Below the pieces are notes generated by a model that was not told where the DNA came from, made no database searches, and saw only the letters and a program-made list of their open reading frames with translations. Below, one piece after another: positions 21,610-30,239 of a DNA stretch of 64,000 nt (positions are counted from its first letter, which is position 1; every line of letters starts with the position of its first letter). The stretch covers positions 150,001-214,000 of the forward strand of contig CM069435.1 in assembly GCA_035610365.1 (NCBI GenBank). Reading direction: 5' to 3'. The position numbers and the translations under genes were made by a program. The stretch is from Aquatica leii (taxonomy: Eukaryota > Arthropoda > Insecta > Coleoptera > Lampyridae).

Positions 21610-22084
21610 CTCTGCTATTTTTCTTTGACCATTCACATAAAATTAAAGCGTGTTCCAAAGCAGACGAAGGGTTTTCAATGTGATGATGTAGACATTTGAT
21701 TGCTTGCATCTCTTTTTTTAGTTCTTTAAATGTTGGACAACTCATCCCTTCCATGTTAACTACCGGTTTGCTTAAGAATTTTAAAGTGTTTTGCTTTTCA
21801 TAGCCTTTAACAAAAATACCGTTAAAAGGCGTCAACAATTTTCTAAGTTCGTCTTCAAAATCTTCATAATTTATGTATCTAGCACTCCATCGTAAACCAT
21901 GAAAATACTTTTCCAAGTAATAAATTTCGTTTTTCACCAACTTTGGCAAAGTAGAATAAGGCATTGATGGCTTTATAAGCAAAACTTCGCAATAGTCACC
22001 ATTTGACGAAACAACTGCAACTTCTTTAAGAATAAATTTTTTGTCTTCTCCACGAAAACCTTGCCAATCAACAAACGCGTCCAT
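21530..22084 (-). CDS. Conserved Polinton 184-aa protein, possibly RNase H-fold
   Basis: An ORF beginning MDAFVDWQGFRG with FILKEVAVV next, later GIFVKGYEKQ, CPTFKEL and a His-rich segment (CLHHHIENPSS). I recall similar proteins from insect Polinton-type elements. The arrangement (an Asp strand, a 'KG.EK' segment, then 'CP' and His) recalls a nuclease of the RNase H-like fold, but the DxE pair of true exonucleases is DxQ here, so activity is doubtful. Its 3' end overlaps the protease N-terminus in another frame; part of its last ~30 residues may be frameshifted read-through rather than the native C-terminus. It lies between the capsid and protease genes. Confidence 0.55.
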   Translation of the reverse strand: MDAFVDWQGFRGEDKKFILKEVAVVSSNGDYCEVLLIKPSMPYSTLPKLVKNEIYYLEKYFHGLRWSARYINYEDFEDELRKLLTPFNGIFVKGYEKQNTLKFLSKPVVNMEGMSCPTFKELKKEMQAIKCLHHHIENPSSALEHALILCEWSKKNSRDECGTNSTMFEEHPDHQECTSTCLCF

Positions 22085-22134
22085 TCTTGTCGAGTGTTAA
22101 TTAACAACTAAGTTGAATAAAGTGTCGAGTATTC

Positions 22135-23398
22135 TTAACTATTAAAATCCACCAGTACATTTCTATGTTTATCAATTTCTATGACGTTGTCAAATTTTGC
22201 GTAAACTAAACAGTTTATCGTTTCACTTAACGCATCGTCGAATCCGACTGCTATGCGCAACGATCCATTTTTTACAAGATTCCAATGTGTATTAGCATTT
22301 GCCGATAAATCAGGTGTGAAATCAAAAGCCATTAAACAGAAACCTTTAGGGTAATCTTCTTGAGATATATCATTTCCTTCATTTAAAAAATGAATGCCGG
22401 TTCCGGAGTATAAAGTATGGTATGCTCGCACGTACAAGCCTGATTTTGTAAAATTCGGTTGAAGTGGTTTTGACGGAATTTGCTGGCCATCAATATACAG
22501 ACATATAATTAATTTTATAATGATGAAAATTAAACGGGTTGGTGGCGTAATCTCCATTGAACGCTTTATTTGACACAAATCCAATAATACAACGTTTAGG
22601 TAATTGGCCTAAGAAAACGTTGTCTAAAGACTTTCGTTGAATCCCTGATGGAATAGTCAATACTTTAACATCGGCCTTGGTTATTGGATATTTTGCAGAA
22701 GCAGATTCTAACGTTTTTGTGTGTGCAATTAGAATTGTAGGATTAATTCTCATTCTTCTTACTAAAAGACTGGCTTCTAAAATTTTCACCTTGTATGTAG
22801 ACCCTAATTTAGCCATTAAACTAAACGAATCTCTTGAACGAATAAATTTTATCTTCATTTCGATGCCGTTAACAAGAAATTTTTCTTGATTAAATATGTC
22901 AGAGTAGACATGTCCCATCATCTCAATTTGGTTATTTTCGGAAGTAAAAGATTTTTTTTTAATGAATCCCGCATTGTCTTCCGTCAGACTATCCATTTTT
23001 CCTGGTGTATCACTATGCCATAAACTACACGATAGATGTGAAGATTTTGTTTCTGATCCATAGTTTAGTAAAGTTTCAATATAAGAACGGTATGCATACG
23101 TGTTATTAGCCGGAGATACAAGAGTCTGATTTAAATAAATCTCAACTTGACTAAATAGAGAATGTAACCAGTTATTTACAGGCCCTACAACATTCTCAAG
23201 GTTTAACGAAGTATCGTCTTGTTTTACGATTTTTGCTGTTACATACAGCATCGTTTGACTTAAGTCCAAGTAATCATTGCCGTTGCCAGGTATAACAAAT
23301 TCAATCGGTGCGTCGTTAGTTAACGAAGATAGTGGCTTGTAGGAAGTTGACGTCTTCTTGTTAATTACAGACAGAGAATGAGTGGTTGTTTTTTTCAA
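22135..23398 (-). pseudogene. MCP: Major capsid protein (double jelly-roll), single frameshift
   Basis: Matches the Polinton major capsid family (related to worm F54H12.2). Seen: PIEFVIPGNGNDYLDL, GPVNNWLHSLFSQVEIYLN, NTYAYRSYIETLL, KFIRSRDSF, NPFNFHHYK, then in another frame IDGQQIPSKPL, YSGTGIHFLNEGNDI and YAKFDNVIEID. One frameshift at about 22497 divides an N-terminal 22490-23398 part from a C-terminal 22135-22500 part. Total about 420 codons, near normal length. The open frame begins at a TTG and the usual family N-terminus is not apparent, so the start is uncertain. It follows the small Gly-rich gene closely, consistent with a structural cluster. Family members form the virion shell in related viruses. 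Confidence 0.85.
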
Positions 23399-23399
23399 T

Positions 23400-23691
23400 T
23401 TTAGTGTCTGCTTTGCGCTTCAGACTCTGACCGGCTTCGCGCATTCTATCTTGAAACGATTCTTTGATTGGTCGGTTTTCCACAATATCTCCTAAAATAT
23501 TACTTCCCGTCCTCAACGCGTTTTTTTACTACTGCTTTCACGCCTGGCTTAAACAATGGTAAAATTGAACGAAATATACCCCCCAACCAACTTCCAATTC
23601 CATGACCTCTTTGATATGGGGCCCCTGGGTAAATAGCACCAATTCTACTACCGGCTTGATTAATGTAAGATTGTTGATATGGACACGCCAT
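23400..23691 (-). pseudogene. Small Gly-rich virion-associated candidate, frameshifted
   Basis: Starts MACPYQQSYINQAGS at 23691, then GSWLGGIFRSILPLFKPG. A frameshift near 23510 moves the rest to another frame, which encodes ILGDIVENRPIKESF and a basic SLKRKA segment up to about 23400. The pattern of a short protein with an N-terminal 'CPY' segment, a Gly-rich amphipathic stretch and a basic tail is common just upstream of the Polinton capsid gene. A role like adenovirus minor core or membrane-active capsid peptides has been suggested to me only by position and composition, and is inference. Confidence 0.65.
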
Positions 23692-23692
23692 G

Positions 23693-24538
23693 TTAATTAA
23701 GTTTTTTTAAATGAAGTTTCAAATTCAACGTTCCAAACTCGAATGGCATAGAAGCTGCCGTGTCGGTTCTTATATTTATTTCTATATCTTCAAACTCTTT
23801 TCTCATCAGGGGTATGTAATGTACAGGAGAGAACACTACATCTTTGTGACATCCGTAATTGTAATTGTCAGAAGTGATATTGACAATTCGCAATAAAGGC
23901 GCTAAGACATCTCCTACTAATTGTGGTTCTACAATATCACAATAAGTAAACATTTGGGATGGTATACCTGTCCATATGTTTGCTGGATGAGCTGAAGTTT
24001 TTTCTTTTGCTAAATTTTGATCGGGTTGAAAGTTAAAGTGTAGTTAAAGCGCTAATTTTCTTGAAAAACCCAGTACAGATAATGTGGTGTTTACTTTTAA
24101 GAAAATTCGTTTTGTTATTCTGTTGTATTTAAAGTTTATCAGTTTCTTTATTATTTCGTGGTTATTAATTTCAGTAATAACGTATTCGATTGATTCATAG
24201 TTTCCTGGAGAAATTTTTACAATATGCCATTCTTGATAAGAGAAATGAATTGATTCTTTACTGTCAAGAAAATGTTTTGTTGCAAAATTTAACACTTCTT
24301 CGAGACTTAACTCGTGTTCTTCCGGCGGTTCAGTCCTATAATACATTAAGTTATCAGTTTCTCCAACTGCTAAAAACGAACACGGATATTGAATTTCAAA
24401 AATTCCAACAACCCATTCTCCAGTCAATCTTACTCGTCTAGGTAATTGTGTCATAAAATTTGCAGTTGTATTGTTGGGGTAGTAATTCATAGAACTATTA
24501 CTTAGCAAAGTTAAATAGAACTCATTTTCGGTATTCAT
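23693..24538 (-). pseudogene. Minor capsid/penton candidate, one in-frame stop
   Basis: Preferred start is the ATG at 24536-24538 (MNTENEFYLTLLSNSS), which overlaps the integrase stop by ATGA. Seen: FMTQLPRRVRLTGEWVVGI, EIQYPCSF, then an in-frame TAA at 24044-24046, then YCDIVEPQLVGDVLAPLLRI and PFEFGTLNL to the stop at 23693. The two halves are in the same frame, so a single nonsense change breaks it. The total of about 280 codons and the position between integrase and capsid fit the conserved Polinton protein usually taken as the minor, single jelly-roll capsid protein. I assign that role from family knowledge, not from structure. Confidence 0.7.
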
Positions 24539-25555
24539 AATTGTTGCAATTCGTTCGATGATACCCAAGAATTAAATTTGTCGCTATATCCTTGCCACTT
24601 TACAAAATACTGTTTATTTATTCCGCGACCTTTTTCACTAGTAATTGTAATAGGTTGTAATTCTTCTTCATAAAACGTTCCTTCAATTGGCTCGCGATTT
24701 AAATCAACAACTCGGTAAACAGGAGGTTTTTGGTTAATAACTTCACTTATTTTAAACACTTCTTCGCTCCAATTTGTTGTATAACCCTTCTCAAAGATCT
24801 GTTTAGTTCTACTAATCCTTACATGTTGACCGACTTTATATTTGGATATGCGTTCTAGTCCAACTCCACTGCTATACAGATTTTGCCAAACTTGTAAAAT
24901 ATTTGAATCATTTACATCATTGGGTGCCATTTAATGCTTCGATGATATCTATTATTATAAGACAATAATAAATTTTGTAACACATCAATGTACCGATATG
25001 AATTGGAATATGTAAAGTAGCGCCACATTCTTGTTTTAAGAGTTCTATTAAATCGCTCAATTACAGCGGCTTTAACTTCTGAATTATTCGTAACGTAAAA
25101 ATGAGTGTTGTGTTCTTTAAAAAAACTTTGTACAGTTTGTGCAACAAATTCTTTTCCTTTATCCGTTTGAATGTTTAGAAGTTTATTTTGACATTCTTTA
25201 AAAATATCTGCAAACGCATCAATAACGTTTTTAGCTGTTTTAGTTTTTAGTGGTCTAGCCCAAGCCTTTTTACTGAATACGTCAATTACGGTTAAAATGT
25301 AATTATAATTATCGTTATATTTTTTCAAACTTTGCATATCACACAAATCAGCTTGCCATAATTCAAAGATATTGTTTACGATGTATTTGTTTCTTGGAAA
25401 CCGTTTTTATTAGGTTTATGTACAGTATACGGTACTTGTTGTTGTAACCATTTTTCAGCACTGGGGCGATTATGTTTATACTTTACTGATTGAAATAAGT
25501 CATTTGCACTCGCAAACCCACTAACGTGAGCTGGGTCGTAATATACGGTGTCCAT
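24535..25555 (-). pseudogene. INT: Polinton integrase with C-terminal chromodomain, frameshifted
   Basis: Retrovirus-type integrase that inserts the element and makes the 6-bp duplication. The ATG is at 25553-25555 (MDTVYYDP); the upstream gene stops three bases earlier. The catalytic triad residues are visible: WQADLCDM (Asp), IQTDKGKEF (Asp) and ERFNRTLK (Glu), with 34 residues between the last two. The C-terminus has a chromodomain signature (YFVKWQGYSDKFNSWV). Frameshifts near 25380, just before the first catalytic Asp, and near 24925, before the C-terminal region, split it into three frames. It is followed by the minor capsid gene with a 4-bp overlap. Confidence 0.85.
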
Positions 25556-25557
25556 TA

Positions 25558-26253
25558 TCAAAGTTTGAAAGATTCCCAGTTTAAAACTTTTGACCTGCGG
25601 TTCGATCTTCTCGGGGTTTCAGCTACTAACTGCCTCAACTCGTCATCACCATCATAGTTTGGCGCAAAACTTTGATCACTTCTAAGTGGCGAAGTTACCG
25701 CTAGTTGCTCATTTCTAGTTTGTGAAACATCTCGAAGTTTTAAATTTCCAGTTCTTGCGGAAAATTAATTTCTTTCATATAAGGTGCAAGCTGTTGCCAG
25801 CCTTTAGAACTGCTAGTTTTTTTTTGGTCTTATAGCGTCATGTACTAAATCAATAATATTCGAAGATGGTATATTTTCTCCTTTTATTGTTACAACTCCA
25901 TTCTTATCCCATAGTATGTTTCCTGAAGTGTTCAAAATCCGCAAAAAGTTTTCCGCTTTTTTCTTGTATGTAAGAGGTAACGTGTTTATATCAGAATATG
26001 CCATCTTTGTAATCTTTTCTTCTTCAACTGAAATGTTAACAGGCTGTCGGCTTTCACCGACAAAATGTAAATACCTTTGAAGAATCTGATTATACATATT
26101 CCATTTATCGTGATCTGCTAGTTTTGAATTTAAAACTTTGTTCATTTCGATGTCCAACTCTGACAACACATTGTTTTGCGTAGGTTCAGGAGTAGTTTTT
26201 AACCGCTGTATTAATTCCGGGGGAACAATAATCATCTTTTTAGCGTGTTCCAT
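25558..26253 (-). pseudogene. Conserved Polinton protein of unknown role, C-terminus frameshifted
   Basis: The ATG at 26253 opens 146 codons: MEHAKKMIIVPPELIQRL, a helical region with DKWNMYNQILQRYLHFV, then TLPLTYKKKAENFLRIL. After 25813 the same gene seems to continue in shifted frames (KGWQQLAPYMKEINFPQ, then SFAPNYDGDDELRQLVAET) to a TGA at 25558, with at least two indels. The strings 'HAKKM.LVP', 'LQRYLHF' and 'RYDQ/NYDGD' recall proteins that adjoin Polinton integrases in other insects. I do not know its function; a basic, partly disordered tail would suit a DNA-associated core protein. Confidence 0.6.
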
Positions 26254-26295
26254 ATTAGTTAAAAAGACTTTCTAACACACCGCTAATTAAGGGTG

Positions 26296-26547
26296 TTAAA
26301 TCTTTTTTTTTCTTTTAATGGATTCTCCCTGTTTTACTATTCGTTTCAACGTGTTTTTATGACGAGAGAGCCGTTTCTTCTGCGTTCCTGACAATAGAAC
26401 TTTTCCCTTTAAAGTATTGTAAATGCATTCACAGATACAATGTATTTGCTTATCGCTAGCACACTTTAGCAAAGCTTTTCGCTCATTAGGTCCTAATTTT
26501 GTCAAAGCGCGTAGAAGTTCCGCATGCTTAGTGAGTACGTTAGTCAT
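26296..26547 (-). CDS. Small basic 83-aa conserved Polinton protein
   Basis: Intact ORF, MTNVLTKHAELLRALTKL, with CASDKQIHCICECIYNTL in the middle and a Lys/Arg-rich end (QKKRLSRHKNTLKRIVKQ then IKRKKKI). Its ATG overlaps the ATPase stop by one base (TAATG), implying coupled transcription and possibly coupled translation. The 'LL.G....KKRLSRHK..LK.L' pattern is familiar from short ORFs near Polinton packaging genes. The strong positive charge suggests nucleic-acid binding or a core protein. Function unknown. Confidence 0.7.
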   Translation of the reverse strand: MTNVLTKHAELLRALTKLGPNERKALLKCASDKQIHCICECIYNTLKGKVLLSGTQKKRLSRHKNTLKRIVKQGESIKRKKKI

Positions 26548-27203
26548 TATGATTGAATGATGTCAAATTTATCTGAACTTGTGTATTTAAACCTTTTTTT
26601 AGGAATGTAAATGTAGCATGCGCCGTCTTCGTTAATTGATGTTCTAAAACGTACAATGTCAGGCGTACCCTGTTTTAAATCAAAAAGTAAATATCCATGT
26701 GGATTCGATGTTGCATCGTTATAAGCTTCTTCTAAAAACTTTGGGTTTTCCGGGTATACTTGCCTCGGTAAATGTTTTATTTGGGCTTTATCTCGTGGAT
26801 TTTTAAATAGAACTATGTAATGGGCATGTAAAGATATGTCGCGTTGTCCTTTACCTTGGTGAAAGACGTTTTGAGTTAGGAAAAATACGCTGAGGTTTCT
26901 ATGATGATAACTTTTAGTAAATAAATCTACAACAACACTGTTCGCTTCGCGCATTAAATCGTTAATGATTATTAAGTTAGGTTCTCTTCCATCAAAAGAA
27001 TCTATAGACGGTAATCTTTCTTGAAATTTTATGTTTGGCAAATCTTTATACAGAGGCTGCCACTCATCGTAAAACCATATGACGTTTTTAAATGTGGTCT
27101 CACAAACATTCATATTTTTTATAAAGTTTACAATAAAGTAAGATTTACCACAACCAGAGGGCCCTGCAACAATTGCTGAGAAAAGATGCTGAAATTGATA
27201 CAT
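26547..27203 (-). CDS. ATP: FtsK/HerA-type genome-packaging ATPase
   Basis: Intact 218-aa protein. Walker A is GPSGCGKS at residues 14-21; Walker B is LIIIND at 77-82; FFLTQNVFH supplies the 'TQ' sensor segment, followed by conserved HAHYIVLFKNPRD. This matches the packaging ATPase shared by Polintons, adenovirus-like Polinton viruses and virophages, which drives DNA into the capsid. Length is normal. It lies upstream of the 83-aa gene, with which it overlaps, and about 100 bp downstream of the 275-aa gene. Its catalytic residues are preserved although several neighbours are broken. Confidence 0.9.
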   Translation of the reverse strand: MYQFQHLFSAIVAGPSGCGKSYFIVNFIKNMNVCETTFKNVIWFYDEWQPLYKDLPNIKFQERLPSIDSFDGREPNLIIINDLMREANSVVVDLFTKSYHHRNLSVFFLTQNVFHQGKGQRDISLHAHYIVLFKNPRDKAQIKHLPRQVYPENPKFLEEAYNDATSNPHGYLLFDLKQGTPDIVRFRTSINEDGACYIYIPKKRFKYTSSDKFDIIQS

Positions 27204-27307
27204 GTTAACGATTGTTATCTTAACGAGAACTAACTGCGTTCAAGATAAAACAAGTTTTATATACGAGAGAAAAGCTTTATTTTTATTGGTTATATTTATT
27301 GTATTAC

Positions 27308-28135
27308 CTACATGTAATTATAGTTAAATACTAAATTATTTGTACAAAAACGGTCGTCATATGTTTCCATATAATCATTTACCGTAATGTTCATAAAATT
27401 TGGAAATTTGTAAACTAATTCGAATAACATAAAATTTTTGTTATACTTTTCTTCGAGAACTTCTACGAAATCTTCATAACAGGTTTCTTGTTTTTTCTTT
27501 ACATCTACAAAATTTACCACATCGTGTATAAATTCTTGAAAAAGACAATCACAGTTTTCTCGGTCGCTTAGTAGTGACGTAAAATAAGATTTTATTTTTC
27601 TAATAGCTTGTAACAAACTAAGGCCTACATACAATTGAAATTTTTCTTCCACATTTTTAGGCACAAATCTAACAGCGTTCACATCAGTTGTGTGCACTAT
27701 ATAATTTTCCAGGTCATATTTACCCACATCTTTGTGACCCAAGTTTTCTATCATGTTATCCAATACACTTAGAAATTCGATAAATTGCGGTAATGTGAAG
27801 TAAACCCCCGAATTAAAACCTGATTTTATAATTTTTAGACAAGGTCTGAAGCCATTATAAACGTCTATTCCTAGAAGCGCAATTTTTGAATAACTGTGAT
27901 TTAATGGAATAGATACATCATTAAACAACTCGTGTTTTTCGTGTACTTCTAATTTTGATTTATCTTCTATGCTGTTGATACCGTATGATTTTTGAGCTTC
28001 TTTAAACAGGGTGTAATCTTTAGCGGTAGGTACGTACACTGGCGATGCTGGTAATTTATAATTTTTCTTCCAATCTTCGCGTTTAGAATAGGGTGAAAAC
28101 TTCTTTACATCACGTTGTGCTGTTTTAGCTGCCAT
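27308..28135 (-). CDS. Unrecognised 275-aa Polinton protein, first of the minus-strand block
   Basis: Intact ORF from a true ATG (28133-28135), MAAKTAQRDVKKFSPYSKRE. It has a basic N-terminal ~40 residues, then a mixed region with SKIALLGIDVYNGFRPCLKI and SGVYFTLPQFIEFLSVLDN, and an acidic helical C-terminal half (YEDFVEVLEEKYNKNF). No membrane segment, zinc pattern or known catalytic motif is evident. It is the promoter-proximal gene of the late-type block, next to the right TIR. I do not recognise the family; it might be a structural or DNA-binding protein, but that is a guess. The absence of frameshifts in 275 codons, where the capsid and integrase genes are broken, may be chance. Confidence 0.7.
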   Translation of the reverse strand: MAAKTAQRDVKKFSPYSKREDWKKNYKLPASPVYVPTAKDYTLFKEAQKSYGINSIEDKSKLEVHEKHELFNDVSIPLNHSYSKIALLGIDVYNGFRPCLKIIKSGFNSGVYFTLPQFIEFLSVLDNMIENLGHKDVGKYDLENYIVHTTDVNAVRFVPKNVEEKFQLYVGLSLLQAIRKIKSYFTSLLSDRENCDCLFQEFIHDVVNFVDVKKKQETCYEDFVEVLEEKYNKNFMLFELVYKFPNFMNITVNDYMETYDDRFCTNNLVFNYNYM

Positions 28136-28429
28136 TACAACTTTTAAAATGAAGTACTGGTTAGAAACGTTAACAGAAACTAAACAGTGTTTTATTATAG
28201 ACGTGCTTTTATATCTTTAGCGGGGAAGAATGTTAAAAAGTATTTCTTGTAAAAATGTTTGACACGTGACTCATTAGAAAAACAGGTTAATGATTCAATT
28301 ATTTTGCCTTTCGGCAACTATATAAGTAATCTAGTAGTTTTAAATTTCTCTAAAAGTTATTCCGCCATTTTAGTACTAATTTTTTTAAAAAAACTTGTAT
28401 TTTATTTTACTATCTTATTTACAATTATC
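28136..28429. promoter_or_regulatory. Upstream region of the minus-strand gene block
   Basis: About 290 bp between the right TIR and the 275-aa gene. AT-rich and non-coding, so it should contain the promoter for the block. On the minus strand 'TATAAAAGCAC' (about 28205-28215) is a TATA-like candidate roughly 70 bp before the ATG. Confidence 0.45.
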
Positions 28430-28444
28430 GGTTTAAACTTAACA

Positions 28445-28515
28445 GTCGAATTGGTGTAGTGGTTATACTCGCTGCTTCGTAATCGAGGAGCCCAGATTCG
28501 AGTCCAGGTACACTC
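28445..28515 (+). ncRNA. tRNA-like sequence in right TIR (A and B boxes)
   Basis: Begins GTCGAATTGGTGTAGTGG, with the A box TGGTGTAGTGG at positions equivalent to tRNA 8-19, a CTTCGTAA loop (CGT at 28478-28480 in the anticodon position) closed by CTCG/CGAG, and a B box GATTCGAGTCC at 28495-28505. The acceptor arms do not pair, so it is unlikely to be an aminoacylated tRNA. It faces outward, toward the right terminus. A T7 run follows at 28521-28527. Confidence 0.7.
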
Positions 28516-28520
28516 TCAGC

Positions 28521-28527
28521 TTTTTTT
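28521..28527 (+). terminator. T7 run after the right tRNA-like unit
   Basis: TTTTTTT lies 16 bp past the B box, as a Pol III terminator would, and mirrors the run in the left TIR. Confidence 0.6.
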
Positions 28528-28893
28528 AAATAAAAATTCTCACTCGAATCTGTGACGCATACAAAATTACCGATTATGCGATGACGTAACATAAAAACAA
28601 TGTGTGAGAGAGAAAAAATGTGTGAGAGAGAAAAATGTGAGAGAGAAAAAAAATGTGTGAGAAAGAAAGAATGTAAGAGAGAGAGAAAAAATGTGAAAGA
28701 CAAAACAAACTTTCCCAAAAAACAGCTCATTCTGTTTACGGCGAGGCCAGTAATGACGTCAGTGAAAGTGAAAAGTGTGAGAGAGAAAAAATGTGAAAAA
28801 GAAAATAAAATTTTCCAAAAAAACAGCTTTCCCACGATACGGCGAGGTCAGTAATGACTTCAAAAGTGGAGGGGAGGCTGCCAGGTTTCTACT

Positions 28894-28899
28894 GAAGTT
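28894..28899. repeat. Right target-site duplication of the Polinton (GAAGTT)
   Basis: Identical to 13867-13872 and immediately outside the ACT terminus. Confidence 0.9.
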
Positions 28900-29033
28900 T
28901 AATTCGGGGTTCTTATTTAAGTGGATTAAATAATGAGATTACTCTTTTTTAAATAATTTTTTGTTAGAAATCTGTTAGTATTGAAACGTTCGCGAAGTTA
29001 TTGTTAAATTCGAGACAATGACCAAAAAACAGA

Positions 29034-29360
29034 AACATATAAAAACGGTTTAAAGAAAGCATAGGTCAGTTTTTCGAATTGAATCCAAAAGATTTTGTCG
29101 GCTTAAAATAAATGATTGACGCGTGTGAAGATAAATAAATAAAGTACCGGTGCTAGTCAAACATAAATACGTCGCGTAAGTGTTGTTAACATAAACAACT
29201 ACCAGTTTTAGATAGAATTACAAAGTGCAGACTAGTGATAGTAATATATAAATTAAAGTAAATGTTATTCTTAATTATCTTTAGATTTAATTAGTTACGT
29301 GTAGTTATAATTGTGTAAATATTTAGTTTTAAATAAATTAGATTTAAAATTTTGTTACTG
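29034..29360 (+). repeat. 5' LTR of the Gypsy element
   Basis: Shares long stretches with 32556-32872, for example 'GCATAGGTCAGTTTTTC' and 'ACTAGTGATAGTAATATATA'. The exact outer end is unclear because a TG start cannot be matched between the copies. Confidence 0.75.
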
Positions 29361-30239
29361 TGGTGTCAGTGTAGAGTTGGCGGATTTAAGGTACAAGTAA
29401 TTTAATCTTGCTCCCGTTTTAAAAACGTGTGATAAGTACGTGTACGCGTGTGTTTGTTTATAGAGAGTAATTATAATCGTTCGTATAGATCGATATAGAA
29501 TCGCCTGTTACTGAAATTTAGTATTATTAAACTTTTTATTCGTGTTTTATTTTATGCCGTTTGCAAGCAAGTTATTTGGATTTATCAAATCAATAAAAAA
29601 TGATCAAGAATCAATGAATAAAAATGAAAGAAAAGTATAACGAAAATTCTCAGAAAATAGAAAAAAATATTAGAACAATAAAAGTAAAACTGTCTGAAAA
29701 TTTTCAGAAAATGCAAATCCTACAGCACCAAATACTTTCTTAAAGCAGATGCCTATTCAAACCTTTGTACACGGCTTCCGAAACAGAGAAACCTTAGCTT
29801 TGGAGTTTGAAGCAGAAAAAAAGGCGTCGCACCAAAGCAGCCATAAGTTACGCTGTGCTACAGAAATCCCGTGCAGACACAAGAAAGCATTGAAAAAATA
29901 ATGCGACGTGTATTTTGGAAACAAGTTGCTTGAGAAAGAAGAGTGACTACTTTGAACTCTGGTGAAATAGGCCACATACGACGACACTGTACTTAACCCA
30001 AGAAGAAGACAAAAAACGCGCTCTAAATCTTAGTACGAGTTGATCAAAAGAAACTAAAGTTAATCTCATCTAGTCATCTTTCGGAGATTGTCATTTAAAT
30101 GGCATCGCCTATAAAGCAATTTTACAGTATTTATCTCAATGGCGAGATCAATGGAAAAAATGTAACAGTAACAGTACGACTTCAACCAGCGACGGGCGAA
30201 TAAATACTAAGTCACGGACAAGTCAAAGTAATCATTGGT
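29361..30239 (+). pseudogene. Probable gag region of the Gypsy element, degraded
   Basis: Short broken frames rich in Lys, Glu and Asn between the 5' LTR and the protease. No zinc knuckle was found. The assignment rests on position only. Confidence 0.35.

Larger units (their letters stand above)
13873..28893. mobile_element. Complete Polinton/Maverick element, 15,021 bp
   Basis: The element begins AGTAGAAACCTGGCAGCC and ends with its reverse complement, so it has the AGT...ACT termini of Polintons. It has terminal inverted repeats of about 430-460 bp and an identical 6-bp flanking duplication. It carries the full hallmark set: protein-primed DNA polymerase B, chromodomain integrase, packaging ATPase, adenovirus-like protease, double jelly-roll major capsid protein and a minor capsid candidate. 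The polymerase is on the plus strand and converges at about 20.6-21.2 kb on the minus-strand morphogenesis block. One extra minus-strand gene lies near the left end. The polymerase, integrase, protease, capsid and minor capsid genes each carry stops or frameshifts, while the ATPase, the 275-aa gene, the 83-aa gene and the acidic gene are uninterrupted. The insertion is structurally complete but genetically dead. Confidence 0.95.
28430..28893 (-). repeat. Right terminal inverted repeat of the Polinton
   Basis: Reverse complement of the left TIR with scattered substitutions. It has a perfect TGACGTCA at 28754-28761, the paired subterminal repeats around 28750 and 28840, and a longer purine-rich GAGAGAAAAA tract (about 28600-28720) than the left copy. 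It ends in ACT at 28893, followed by GAAGTT. Confidence 0.9.

Noticed and set aside
22677-24441. Plus-strand ORFs opposite the Polinton capsid genes
   Set aside because: Antisense shadows of capsid-family reading frames.
28600-28720. CRISPR-like or regular tandem array of GTGTGAGAGAGAAAAAA
   Set aside because: Irregular purine-rich low-complexity sequence inside the TIR; no constant repeat and spacer structure, and the context is a eukaryotic mobile element.
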